From positions 67,432,172 through 67,496,171 of the forward strand of contig NC_080571.1 in the NCBI RefSeq assembly GCF_030247185.1: a stretch of DNA of 64,000 nucleotides, given 5' to 3'. Source of the DNA: Malaya genurostris (taxonomy: Eukaryota; Arthropoda; Insecta; Diptera; Culicidae). Shown one piece after another: positions 34,001 through 45,135 of the stretch; the stretch's first letter is position 1, and every line of letters begins with the position of its first letter. The notes beneath the pieces were generated by a model, which worked only from the letters and a program-made list of their open reading frames with translations, had not been told where the DNA came from and ran no database searches. The translations under genes and the position numbers were made by a program.

Positions 34001-37000
34001 GAGAGAGAAGTCTAACGTTTTACTTCTCACTTTTTATTAACCTTTACAAATCTGTATTAAATTTAGAAAAGCTGTAATCTGATTTAACGAACGCGAACGC
34101 AAAAATCTATACAGTACAGATAAATCTGTATGAATGGCATCTCTGGTTCTACATTTTGTTTTTAGAAGCGCTAATGCCTAAATAGTAACAATTCTTTTTT
34201 TGTTTTTTTAAGTTCTCCAAATTAACTGCAGAGTAAAATATTAAATTTGAAACAAAAGGTAATAAAAACGATCCAAAAAATTTTAAACGTCGAAATGATT
34301 CCAAACTGTTTTTTTTAAATATCGTGTGTTGTGTCATAGTTGGCATTAGGCCTTTTTTAAAGAAAATTCTGACATTTTGAACCTGAGAATGTAATAGTGC
34401 AATATTTTGGTTTTGATTGCTGTCGCCATTGCTAATTTATGGGATGAATAAAGGAGCAATGATAGGATGAATACAAAACCTTTGAGATGAAATTAGGAGC
34501 ACAGTAGTGAACATATCAGAAGTGTTTTAGTTGATTTTTTTATTTATTATTTTAATTTCTGAGGAATGTGAATCAATTCCCAATGTGGAGCAAGGCGAAT
34601 CAAGCAGAAATATTGAAAAATCGTAGTGATTTTGATGGCTAAATCAAGTTTTTAAGATAACGTCCTTACAAATGAGATGAAATAGGGAGCCCTTACCCTA
34701 TGTATTGAAATGAAAAAGCATATTAAATTGAAGTGGTGTTTACATATAAATCGATCGTGCAAATTTTTATCAGTGTGATATCATCCGTCAAATCCGGGTG
34801 TACGATATTTGGTAGAATTTTGTTTGGCATAAATTTCTTTAGAATAACTGTTGTTTGACATAAAGCCACAGAGGCGAAGCCAAGGAGGCTCGGTGGCATA
34901 AAGCCCCCGAGGCGACACCGGCTGAGTCGGCCGCCGACCCACCGCCGGAAAGGGCGACATTCGCACGGGAAAGCCGCTTTTTTAAGTTCGAGTCGTCCAA
35001 GCACTAATCGGAAAACCTGTAATCGTTCTGTTCTCGGCCTTATGTATTTGAGCCTTTTAAATTACTCCTAGAACAAATGGAATCTAAAGAATATATGCAC
35101 AATTGATATTATGCCAAATGAAAATTATGCCAAATAAAACAGTATATTTTTTCTATTTTATGCCAAATGACATTATGGCAATAAATGTTATGCCAAACAA
35201 AATTCGGCCAAATAACGTATGTCCGTCCAATCCAGCTTCCTGCTGGGAAGCCATGTTACTGTGGTGAACATGATTTTGCAAAAATCAAAACGATGTAGAA
35301 GAATAACCAACGAAAAATTGGATATTACTAACAACACATTTATTCAGTGCCTTTTACCATACTTTCCCATAAATTATCGATCAGAATATCATCACTACGA
35401 TGAGAAAATAATTAATTTACTACATTTTGAGCGCGCTGATTGCCCACTGAATTCCCGAGATGTTGGCTACGATAGCACTTGCTGGAGCGCCTTATCTTTG
35501 CCACCGGGCTGGTCAAATCCTACCCACTGCTTGGCGGCAGATATGCCGATTTCTCGGTATTTTTCAGCCCCCTGTCACGACGCCATCTTGATGAGATTAA
35601 AATCAGAACTTCAAAATCAGCTGATTGCAACGTTAACAAACAAACAGTAATACATTTGTTTTACTCGTTTACCTTGTTCAGTGCAAGAAAATTAGTGAAT
35701 TTGGGTCGACTCTCTCACAATAACTTGTCGGTTTACCTAAAATACAGCAGACAGTGTTTTGGGACATCAAGTGGAGATAATTTTCCCAATTTGAGAGTCG
35801 CGATAAGTATCAAAACATCGCAGTGTTTGGGGCTCGAAACGCGAGGGGCTCAACGTAATCGGTATACTTTCAAATGGCTGGTGCTCACATACCGGTGTCA
35901 GATGGGTGGTATTTTTACAGATATTTGACCACTATACCGCAATACAGATATGTACTAACAAAATACCGATAATTCACGGTTGTGAGACCCTTTTTTTTTT
36001 GCTCGCCAGAATGAGCTTTGGTGACATTTTCCTGGTACTTATGTTACGGGATTCTAATACCGATATGGTACCGATAGATTCTTGCGCCGAATACAGATTT
36101 TTTGAAAAAATGACCTGGCAACGTTGCTTGGCGGCCATGTTACGGTGGTAAGGCGATTATGCACAAACTGCGTCACGAGGAAATTTCAATATACTTCTTC
36201 GTTTATCAATAAAAAAAGTGATGTTTCGGAATTAAATGTTGGAACCAATAAAACTCATTAGCAGTTATGATTCATTTTGATTGATAATTATGATTGTGCT
36301 TACTATTATAAAGTTGATATATCCCCGGTTTTAACCTAACCGAGGTTAAATGAATGACTTTTGTTGTTAAATAATTGACCGAGGTGAAATAAATGACTTT
36401 TGTTATTTTATTGATTCGACTTTTGTTGAAGGACGTTATCCCGGTTGCGGTTCAATGTATAGGGCACTGGTCTTACAAATCAGTTGTCGTAAGTTCGAGC
36501 CCTGACTGGAAGGATTCGTAGTGTCAGTAGAATCGTAGCACCCGCCATGCAATGGTTCTGTACACTGTGAATTGGCTGTGAAGTCTGATGAAACAGAAGG
36601 CCAACTTCCACTAAAGGAATGTAATACCAAGGCTTTGTTTTGCTTTGAAGGGCGTATGTAATGAAATGTTATTGTGTTACAGTAACAAAAATATGAACTG
36701 TATAACAAGTTATACAGGGTTGCGCAAAGGAACCTGATACATTTTGTTCTCCGGTTACACTGAAACCAAGCAAGGGTTTATTCATAACTCGTTTTTGAAG
36801 AATCAGGCTTATGTTACAATTATTCGTGAGTATTAAAAACAGTTTCAATGAAATCAAAAAAATGCCGGTGCTTTTGAGTAATACTGTGAAGCTGTGGCTA
36901 AATTTTTTTTGTAAAATTAGGTTATGTGACCAAATTAAAACGGACTGTCCAGACATCAGAGAATGTTGAACACGCGGCTGCTCTTCAAAATTTTCGCCGT

Positions 37001-40000
37001 TCTTTCCACCGATTGGTCAAGAAAGATTTGTCGTTGCATCCATATAAGATCGACCTTAGTTGCTAAGATGCTCGATATCTCTAAGCGACATGATGGTGGG
37101 CGACGAAGCCCACTTTCACCTGGACGGTCACTATTATGCCGAGACGAATCCGTTACAGGTTGTGGAAAAGTCCCACCGTTAATTCAAAATGTTTTTCAAA
37201 CTCACGAATAGTTGTAACGTACGACTGATTCTTCAAAAACGAGTTATAAATAAAAATTCGGTGAGCGATACTTCAGTGCTCCATGATGTAAAACTATTAG
37301 GCGAAAAAAATTCCTCATTCTACTTTCCGATGCCGTGTTAGGTTTTTTCATCCCTTGTTTGGTTCCAGTGTAAACGGAGAACGAAATTCTTTCTTCGTTT
37401 TATTTAGTAGATCTAATGTTTCAGGTTGGCCCAGAAATTCGCCACTTGGGGACGTTGGACAACTTCCTTTTGAGCTTCATGTCGCTCAGGGTCGTCGGCC
37501 GTCCGGACTTAGGCTTTCTCGCGATGCTCTGATAGTTGTCTAATAGTGATTTATGTCGTTTTCGCTTGATGCCAAACCTAACCCAGTTTTCACCATAACT
37601 GCTGTCAAACCGTTTGTTTGAAGTCAGTTTCGAACCTAGTTTCAACGTCATTGCACTGAAAATAGGATAAGCTTCACACCTAATACTTATATCGAGTTTG
37701 CTCACACCTTCGTTGCTAAGTTCGAAACCAACTCAATTTCGTAAAAAATTGTTTGTTAGATGAAACTACCCCTAGCAGACTTCTATGACACTGATGGTGA
37801 ATGCTAATAGCATTCGAAATACCGTCTGTCTGTCACTATTATGTTAGTATTGTAACAAAATAGTTTTTTCATAGAGGAATCTAAGCGGAACCTTTCATCC
37901 TTTTTAAGACGATTAAGGGCTGAGGACAGTACCGTAAAGTGGTAGGTTTTTTGCTATTTTCCCGTTCAAATTAAATTTTCTTGGAAATGGTGCAGAATAT
38001 AGAAAAACCCACCTGACAATGTCTTCGAAATTTAGTTGAGAATTTTCAGTGAAATTTTCAGAATGATTCATTGAGTTTAGCGGTCGTGTTGTATTATTCT
38101 GACTGAAGAACTGCTGAAAATTGGAACGCTCGGAAATGCATATCTCTACTTGTTCATCGAATATCTCGGCTTTGGAGGCTTGTATCATAAATCTACCGGG
38201 ACAAAGTCTAGAAAATCTAGTTTAGATGCAATTAGTACATAAAAACATATATGTTATCGCGATAAAAATGAAGTCTTGTTATTTTCTGTGAACCAAAGTC
38301 AGTTTCAATGCATCCACCATTTTTTTCGCTTTGTTTTCCTGACAGCATTCTGAAAAAGGAGAGAGAAATGAAATTGGCTCGACAAGGCTGCCAAACACAC
38401 AGACATTCAATCTTTGTGAAAGTTGAATATTTTTTCATTGTTCATTGGAATCCATGTAATGTCCATCCCATACGATAAATTAATGTGATAAAACTTCTCA
38501 TCAAAATAATAAAATGTATGCTGGCAACCCGGTACAGTTTGCTCATATACGAGAGAGTACAAGAGAAATACGATGCGCAAAGGAATTGAGCGAGCCACGT
38601 GGTCGATTTAAAACTCAACACGTGGCCCTCTGTCCTCAGACCTTAAGAATTATAAAGATGGCTTCTTTGTAAATCGAAAATTAAAATTAGCAGTGTAGTG
38701 CAAAACTAAGATAATTTGATTAGTTATTTTGCAATTTTTATAGTGCCAAATTCGCAACAGTGTTTCAAATCATTTATATCCAATCAGTGTTTATTATCTT
38801 GGAGAATTATACCATTTGGCCCTTCTGGGATGCCGGAAATTAGTCCCGTACAACATTTTGATAGCTTCTTTTACTGAAATATTGAAATCCGAAATGAAAT
38901 AATCGACATTTAAATTTTCTATATTGCCATTTAGAACCATAATTTTATATCCAAAGAATTATGCGAAATTTTACTTCACTGTATACGGCCCATTATTCAA
39001 CCAGTTGTAGTTTGTAGTAAACTTTCTGCTGATTTGCTATATAAAATGCATAGCACCGACTTAGAAGCCATTCATTTTGAATTTGGCTCTCGTTGTCATC
39101 GTGTTAATTATGGTGCGATCGAGGAATCTCCAAGTGAAATACAAAGCTTGTTACCGCTATCAATTCGAATTTGAAAGTATAAAGGGACTCAAACCCGTAG
39201 CTAACTGCTAACCTAAGAAATTGTTTCACTAATTAAACTAACCTGCATATGAAAATACATGAAGAGATAGCCCAATTGATTAGAAGAACCAAATGATGCT
39301 TCGCTGTACTTGGTCATCGCGGCATTTGCAGTCTATGTCTACGGAAACAAATTCAACAGAATACACACACCCTGATCACAAGTATGTTTTTTTTTCATTT
39401 CTACTTTGCTGCGGATTTTGTTTTTGTCTATTTCGCTACCTATCGGGGTCAATACCAGCAACATACAACACGAAAACTGTGAAGAGTATTTTGGAAGCGG
39501 CAGTCTCTTGCAAGCAAACTTCTACATCAAATCGTTTGTCCGGTCAGCTTGAAACTTGATTGAAAATTTGTTCTCGTTCCGATTGCATGGCAATCATGGC
39601 CGAGTCGACCAAAGACCAATTGAATGCGACAGCACCTCGCATACAAACCTGCAATCGCCTCAATCGGTTTACTCCAAGCTAGTTGCGATGTCTTAGGAGA
39701 GGCAGCGCATCACCGCGAAACGTCTGCTTAGTGGTTCATGCTGAGCTCCTAAGTTGCCTTGGATGTTCAATATGAACTGCTAACGCACCGATGAGTTGGA
39801 GATGAAACTGATAGTAAAAAATACTCACATGTTTCGCTATGAATCTCCTGTACAAACTGGCCACTGTGTTATTAGTAAATGCATCGTATTCCATATCTAC
39901 GGCAAAATCTTCGAAATCTTTGTAAACCAATTCGTGTTCCGTTGGGTCCGAATCCTTGCATGCTTCTACATTCTTTTTCAGCAAATCGGCCAGCATGGTA

Positions 40001-42550
40001 AGGTTGGCTTCCCTCGAGGAAATTGTTAAACCATTCACCTTAACAGTTGTTTGCATTGGAAACTTCACTCGACTGATGGAAGGAGTTCGGTGCATTTCGA
40101 GTTCTTTGGCAGCGGATGCTTTCCGAAGTGCGAACTGCTTTTGAATTAGTAGATCGGATTCCTGTTTGGCTCGTTTCTCCCGCTCGTTGTCATTTTCATC
40201 ATCATCATCGTCCTGGTATTTGTCTGCCATTCCTTGGCGCCCGCCTTCGTAGAGGTCTGCAAAATTGTCATCGTAGCCGACTATTGTTTTGAGTTTTCCC
40301 GAAACCGAAAGCTTTTGGAAAGTTTCAATTGCCTTTTCGACTTTTTTCGGATCGTTGCACACGTCACACATGTTGACGCAGTCGGGCGGATCGTCACCGA
40401 AAAAGTCCGAAAACAACCTATGCCGGCATCGGGCAGACTCGCAGTAGTCTACAATTTTTTCGAAGTTTTTCACAGCAAGTTTTACTTTGTCTTCTTTGGC
40501 AGTACCCTTGCCTTTGTGTAAGTCTTGTTGGAGGAGGAAGTCGATTGATTTGCACTGCTCTCGACAATGATAAACCCGACAGTAGGATTTTTTGCCATCG
40601 CGACCAGCTCGACCGGATTCCTGATAGTACGATGCGACACTCTGTGGAATGTCCCAATGGATAACGAATCTCACCGAAGCTTTATCTACTCCCATACCGA
40701 AACTGATGGTCGCAGATATGACAGGATATTTCCCATCCATCCAGTCTTCCTGCACGGCTACACGTTCTGATTGCTTCAATCCGGCATGATAGGCAGCCGT
40801 TTTCAATCCCAGTTTCGTTAGGTTGTTTGCCACACGCTCCGATGTCTCCCGGGTTCGGCAGTAGATGATGCCACAAGCTTTCTTACTCTGACATGAACAA
40901 AACAGAAAATGTTACTGTCGAAAAGTCTAAAACCAGATTAAACTTACCGGTTTGACGTCAGTGTCTTCTTGTTCTAGTATGCTATCTATGTAGTCCCGTA
41001 AGTGACGGTAATCATCCTGAATAGAATTTTTAAATACTACATCGTAGTAGAGATTCGGTCTAAAACACGAGGACTTAAATTTAGCCACCGGTTCTTTTAG
41101 TCGCAGGTTTTTGAAAATATCTTCCACAACCTTTACGGAGGCAGTTGCAGTCAACGCAATCCATGGAATTGACGGATACTCGGTACGAAGCGCGCCAAGT
41201 TTAAGATAATCCGGACGAAAATCGTGCCCCCATTCGCTCACGCAATGTGCTTCGTCAACAACCACATAAGCTACCTTCTTGTGTTTGACTAGCATTTTCA
41301 GGAGATCTTTGAAGGTTGCCGTGTTAGCCTGCTCCGGTGTTATATAAAGAAATCGAGTATCCGTGCGAATGCTTTTCAGATCATTTATGACTCGATCTCG
41401 ATCTTTGTTGCTCATCTTGGAGTTGATAGAATTGGCTGTAATTTTTAACTTGGCTAGTGCATCGAGTTGATCTTTAATGAGAGCCAACAGGGGAGAGAAT
41501 ACTATAGTGACTTTGTTGTCTTGCATTACTCCTGGTAGTTGGAAACACAGTGATTTACCGGAACCGGTCGGCATCGAGACGTAAACATCACGAGTTCCTG
41601 CAAGGGAAATGATATTTTGGAATTTCCACCCAAAACAGAACACGTTTTCTATACTTACTTGTAATGATCGTTTGGATTGCTTCCCTTTGCAACGCACTTT
41701 TAAAATCGTTATGACCGAAATATTGCTTCAGTTTTTCTTGAAGTATACCATCTGTGCTGCCTTCTTCCTTTTTTACTTTTCTTTCGAAAATGCTGGCTAA
41801 TTTTCTAGGCTGTTCGGGCTGTTTTTCATCACTCACCTTTGGTTTGGGACTTTTACGAGGACTCTCTTCATCTAGATCGGAAATATATTCTTGTTTAAAC
41901 GCAGCAACGGGGCTTTTGAATTCTTCGTCCGATAGATCTTCCAGGGATATTTTTTTCTCGATCTGATCCGCTTCATCTCTGCTGGGATTGCCATCATCAA
42001 TGTCAAATCGCTCCGGTCTGTCCGGAGCATTTCGGTTTTCTAATTTTTTATCGTATGCAGGTTTCACATCTACTTCCGATTCCAACATTTCTTCTTTAAC
42101 GTTTCTTTTGGGATGATCGTCAATTACTTCATCATCATCGGGTATTTCACCTGGTTCCGGACTACTACAACTCAATTTATCGTACAATTCATCCTCTTTA
42201 ATGTCACCTTCCGGTGAATCGTGTTTCTCTTCTGTTTTGATTTCATTGCAGATTTCTACATCATTTTGCGGTTCCGTTTGTTTAGGTTCGCATTCTTCTG
42301 TCACGGAATTTTGTACGACATGCAATATTGTTGTGGTATCGTTATGCTTCTCATTTTCCTCGGTAACTTCATCATCATTTACAATTGGGTCGACGTTGGT
42401 CGTTTTATCAGGGCTAGCGTTCCCACTTTCAGCAACTGTGGAAATACTTTCACTCTGGCTTTCATTTTCAAGTTTTTCTACTGGTGATTCGCGTTGAAGC
42501 GTACACACTTCATCGGTGTCAGCGCCTGCTACGTTTGCATCATCCGACAT
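28078..42550 (-). CDS. RecQ5: RecQ5 DNA helicase (five exons)
   Basis: A 3'-5' DNA helicase; family members suppress crossing-over and bind elongating RNA polymerase II. Exons (minus): 42550-41659, 41597-40948, 40887-39829, 30107-28226 and 28160-28078, all with GT/AG junctions and matching frames, giving 1521 residues. ATG 42550 is the first in frame after an upstream TAA. Residues 1-270 are acidic and low-complexity. The core has MPTGSGKS (306-313), DEAH (412-415), ALTATA, FGMGVDKA and QESGRAGRDGK, followed by a four-Cys zinc site (YCESARCRH...CVNMCDVC). A long fourth exon carries a PIP-like box QKTINSYF (about 957-964), an Arg/Ser-Asp-rich tract and polyproline and polyserine runs. It ends in an SRI-like domain (LADVVIRFLMPYY...SKELFKGLARTISH) completed by exon 5. 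The order matches RECQL5. It is longer than the human protein (about 990). Intact. Confidence 0.93.
31340..31985 (+). repeat. Single-armed copy of the 52969-54056 fold-back element
   Basis: It matches 53405-54056 base for base over long stretches in the same orientation (for example GAAATGTAGAGGCGCTGCTTG at 31352/53418 and CACTACTGCCGATATGAAAA at 31879/53956). The left inverted arm present in the other copy is absent here. Confidence 0.75.
33014..34698. mobile_element. TA-flanked 1.7-kb non-autonomous element (GGGTAAG ends)
   Basis: The left end GGGTAAGAGCTCCCTATTTC and the right end (complement of GGGTAAGGGCTCCCTATTTC) form near-perfect inverted repeats extending about 26 bp through CATCTCA, flanked by TA (33012-33013 and 34699-34700). 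No transposase is readable inside. TA duplication and short inverted repeats fit the Tc1/mariner group. Confidence 0.75.
33776..34145. repeat. MITE nested in the 33014-34698 element
   Basis: The inverted ends CAGAGATGCCA and TGGCATCTCTG bound a 370-bp AT-rich segment without coding potential. Related TTGCCATTCATACAGA-type sequence occurs near 55035. Boundaries rest on the 11-bp ends only. Confidence 0.5.
34780..35215. repeat. Repeat with recurring ATTATGCCAAA words
   Basis: TATGCCAAA or its complement occurs repeatedly (35112, 35127, 35158, 35189 and, inverted, near 34825 and 34855). It surrounds a GC-rich island (about 34860-34980) that contrasts with the AT-rich flanks. Similar words occur at 20405-20460. 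Confidence 0.45.
35216..36420. other. Intronic stretch with unrecognised open frames
   Basis: Plus-strand frames at 35219-35650 and 35479-35928 overlap, contain no recognisable domain and are not bordered by convincing splice sites. GCCATGTTACNGTGGT occurs at both 35252 and 36135, suggesting a repeat unit. I do not call a gene. Confidence 0.4.
36425..36660 (+). repeat. tRNA-derived SINE
   Basis: The head reads like a tRNA: an A-box-like GGTTCAATGTATAGGGC (36440), an anticodon-stem-like CTGGT/ATCAG pair, and a B-box-like AGTTCGAGCCC (36493). It is followed by a tRNA-unrelated body ending at about 36655. This is the layout of Pol III SINEs in mosquitoes; the exact family is not named. Confidence 0.7.
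36713..37400 (+). pseudogene. mariner/rosa-group transposon remnant with inverted ends
   Basis: Inner inverted repeats (about 36735-36830 and 37190-37385, sharing TTTTTGAAGAATCA and CTCCGGTTACACTG) enclose a plus-strand fragment. It reads NFRRSFHRLVKKDLSLHPYKIDL (about 36983-37050), stops, then GDEAHFHLDG with the first Asp region (about 37090-37160). The second and third catalytic residues are deleted. Confidence 0.65.
37421..37705 (-). pseudogene. N-terminal transposase fragment (Tc1/mariner group)
   Basis: The minus-strand frame has a basic segment with RKPKSGRPTTLSDMKLKRKL, the GRP-type linker found between the two helix-turn-helix units of Tc1/mariner transposases. No catalytic part follows, and the neighbouring remnant runs on the other strand. 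Low certainty on family. Confidence 0.5.
37917..38642. repeat. piggyBac-like MITE (TTAA-flanked)
   Basis: TTAA lies on both sides (37913-37916 and 38643-38646). The ends GGGCTGAGGACAG and the complement of GGTCTGAGGACAG pair with one mismatch. TTAA target duplication is the hallmark of piggyBac-type elements. The 726-bp body has no transposase. Confidence 0.7.
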
Positions 42551-43429
42551 CTTCAGGCAGCTCAAGCCTACGGATTAACTGCGGCAGAGTTGTGTATCGA
42601 TGTTATCAACACCGCCGAAATCCCTAAATTCTAGATTTAATCTCTTTAAGTCTACCAAACCAACACACAATAACATCCAACGGGTGATGTTAACACATTT
42701 TCGCTACAGATGTGTTCAAAATTTTTAAAATGCTTTCGGAAATCCGAAAATAAAACTATACGGAAAGATTCCTGCGGTAAAACCAAAACTTTTCACAGTT
42801 CAGGACCATTGCAGTTGTCAAACACAAAAGATGGCGCGAACTGCCCACCGGTTCTGATTTTCTACATTTTGACAATGGAGGTGTTTTCGCGTGCGATGAA
42901 CACATCACAAACGGACGTAACACTCCACATGCGTATTATTTCGATATAGTGCTGACCATACAGCAGAAACGGTTTGCGGTCAAATCTATGAGGCTCAGTT
43001 CCACAGTAATTATTTTGCTGATCAATAGTATTTTGTTTTTTTTTAAATATAATTAACTAGTACTAGTACAGTTTACAATGAAATTTAATATATTTTTGGT
43101 ATTCTCAAAGCTGTGCTGTCAGGCAAAATTAGTTACGGAAATTATAAGGTATATCTTATGATGCTGCGAAAATTGTCAGATACACAATTTTACAGGACTA
43201 GATCGAAACCAGGAACGTAGTTACCTGAATACGATTGTTTTAAACTAAAGCATGAATATTTTAAACAAATATTGCTTTGTTAAAAAAATGCTGATTGAAT
43301 CAATGCAAAATTTTTCGGTAGAACGAATTTTAATGTTTGAAGATGATTCCATGCAAATGTTGGCCGCTGTTCTGCTTTATGTGGCTCATGCGCAAGATCC
43401 AATTGTGGCACTCTCTTACTCCAACAAAT

Positions 43430-43715
43430 CAGTCCAAAAAAAATAACTTATTTTTGGGATGCATTGATAGCTCTTGCAACCCTTCTGGCTGGTCTTCACT
43501 CCAGATGCTTTACTTTTTACTTGTTGACGTTTCCATTCAACCAGTCGCTGAACACAATTTTTCGATAAAAAAGTGGATCTTCCCCCAACTTTGCCTGCGT
43601 CCATTCATGATTAAATTATAGACCAAACTGTACAAGTTTGACAGTGACACAAGATGGTGATCTGTCAAAAACAGTGTTGGCAAAAAGATACCAGCAAAAA
43701 ATTCACCCTTCATAT
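43430..43715 (-). pseudogene. rosa-related transposon remnant, 5' part
   Basis: On the minus strand the segment starts at about 43712 with AGGGTGAATTTTTTGC, which resembles the rosa-like end at 7566. Within it, degenerate codons read as KIHFFIEKLCSA...IWSEDQPEGLQ (about 43590-43475), aligning with the first-Asp region of the 7673-8332 transposase (NPLFYRQILFSGEA...IWSEEQPEAVQ). Stops and deletions make it dead. Confidence 0.6.
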
Positions 43716-45065
43716 TACAAATAAATCTTGACTAATGCTGTGCTAAATTTCAACTGCGTACCTTTTATCCAAAGATAAAAAAATCAACTAAAAATGACAT
43801 GATTTCGGCCACACAAGGACATTTAGAATTTTAGTAAAAGAGCCATTGTTACAAAACGTAAAAGTAGTTTTTTCCGCTGCTGTTGAGTGCAAATTTCAAA
43901 GAGAAGTATCAGTTTATTTAGTTCGTAAAGTAATGTTTTTTCCCGAAGATTTCTCTAGCAAAAGCTTCGTGTAATTCTCGAGAAAGACGAAAATTTCGAC
44001 CGCTAAGGTATAGGCTTTATTTTCTGCAATATGTTGACGAACTGGTAAAGTAGCAACTGTTGGGATTTCATTTTTTCTATATATTTTCTTATAGTAAAAT
44101 ATTTCAAGAATATTCTGTGAGCCTATCCTATTTTTTAAGCCTATCGGAACAAAACTCAGAAAGTTAAGGGCCTTTATCTTTGCTTATCTCATACTGCGAA
44201 GAAGTAAAAACCCAGCGCACATGCCCAAGATTTCTACTTTGATTGACTTAAAAACTTTACAAAACATTCTTGAAATGTTTCATTATAACGGAATAGAGAA
44301 GAAAAAATATGATTTTTTGAAAATGTTAGACCCTACGGGCTCCATAGAGTAATAAATTGTTTCCTTCGATTTTATAGACAAAACACTTTAAACGCGTCTT
44401 TCTAGAAAGCAGGTTTTGAAAGTCCGTGTCCATCGTCATTCAAAAACTACTTTCTTTTTTTTTTTTTTATTTTAAATTTTGTACACACTTTCTACATGTA
44501 AAATACCAAACCCCAAAGTTTTCCTATTCGTTGTTTGTTACTTTGAGGGAGGTTTTAGAGTTTCGAAATGGCGGATTTTTTTCGTGAAAAATCGTAGTTT
44601 TGACTTTAAACAACCATCAAAAATTAAAAAGAATAAAAAAAAACATCAAACAGAAACATTGGGGTCTAGAAAAAACTTCTACTCTATCTACCCAAGTTAC
44701 CACGACGCAATATAACTTTACATTATTTCAGCTTTAAAAATTCGCGTGAAGAAATTTTTTAAATGCAGTGGAATAACACATGTTTTTACATTGCTATTAT
44801 AAAGCTGAAAAGGGAGATTATTAGATTGTTATAGGATCTGACAGGTGATGCAGGAATTGCACATTAATAAAGTAGCTATAGTGAAAATATCTACTTTATC
44901 GATGGTAACAATTTCAACTGTAGATTATAAATGTCACAAAGCAATAAGAGTGCTTAAATAATGAGTTACGAATGAAATTCAAATATTGAAAATGATATTT
45001 AATATTCAATATATATAAATGAAGATCACTATAAATGTTGTTTATGGCGTATTATTTTTATATTT

Positions 45066-45135
45066 ATTTGGATTCGAACCCATAAACCGTGGCTCTCTGG
45101 TTTCGTAGCCAGCACCTTTCACCTAGAACCTTGAC
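45066..45135 (-). other. tRNA-like segment (tRNA pseudogene or SINE head)
   Basis: On the minus strand it shows a stem-loop with CTGG/CCAG paired around a 7-base loop and a T-arm-like GGGTTCGAATCC. No matching acceptor stem closes the structure and the D-arm is poor, so it is not a functional tRNA. Confidence 0.35.

Larger units (their letters stand above)
30108..39828 (-). other. 9.7-kb fourth intron of RecQ5
   Basis: Donor GTGAGT (complement at 39823-39828) follows ...YRRFIAKH and the acceptor CAG (complement at 30108-30110) precedes ITAIKSATSSEML, in phase 0. The join recreates the conserved helix after the helicase region seen in RecQ5 proteins. The contents are mobile-element remnants listed separately. 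30111-31339, 31990-33010 and 38650-39780 show nothing recognisable. Confidence 0.88.

Noticed and set aside
35219..35928. Two overlapping plus-strand frames of 143 and 149 codons
   Set aside because: No domain, no start context or splice support, inside a TE-rich intron; likely repeat-derived chance frames.
45066..45135. Functional tRNA gene on the minus strand
   Set aside because: Good anticodon-like and T-arm-like parts but no acceptor stem and a poor D-arm; kept only as a tRNA-like segment.
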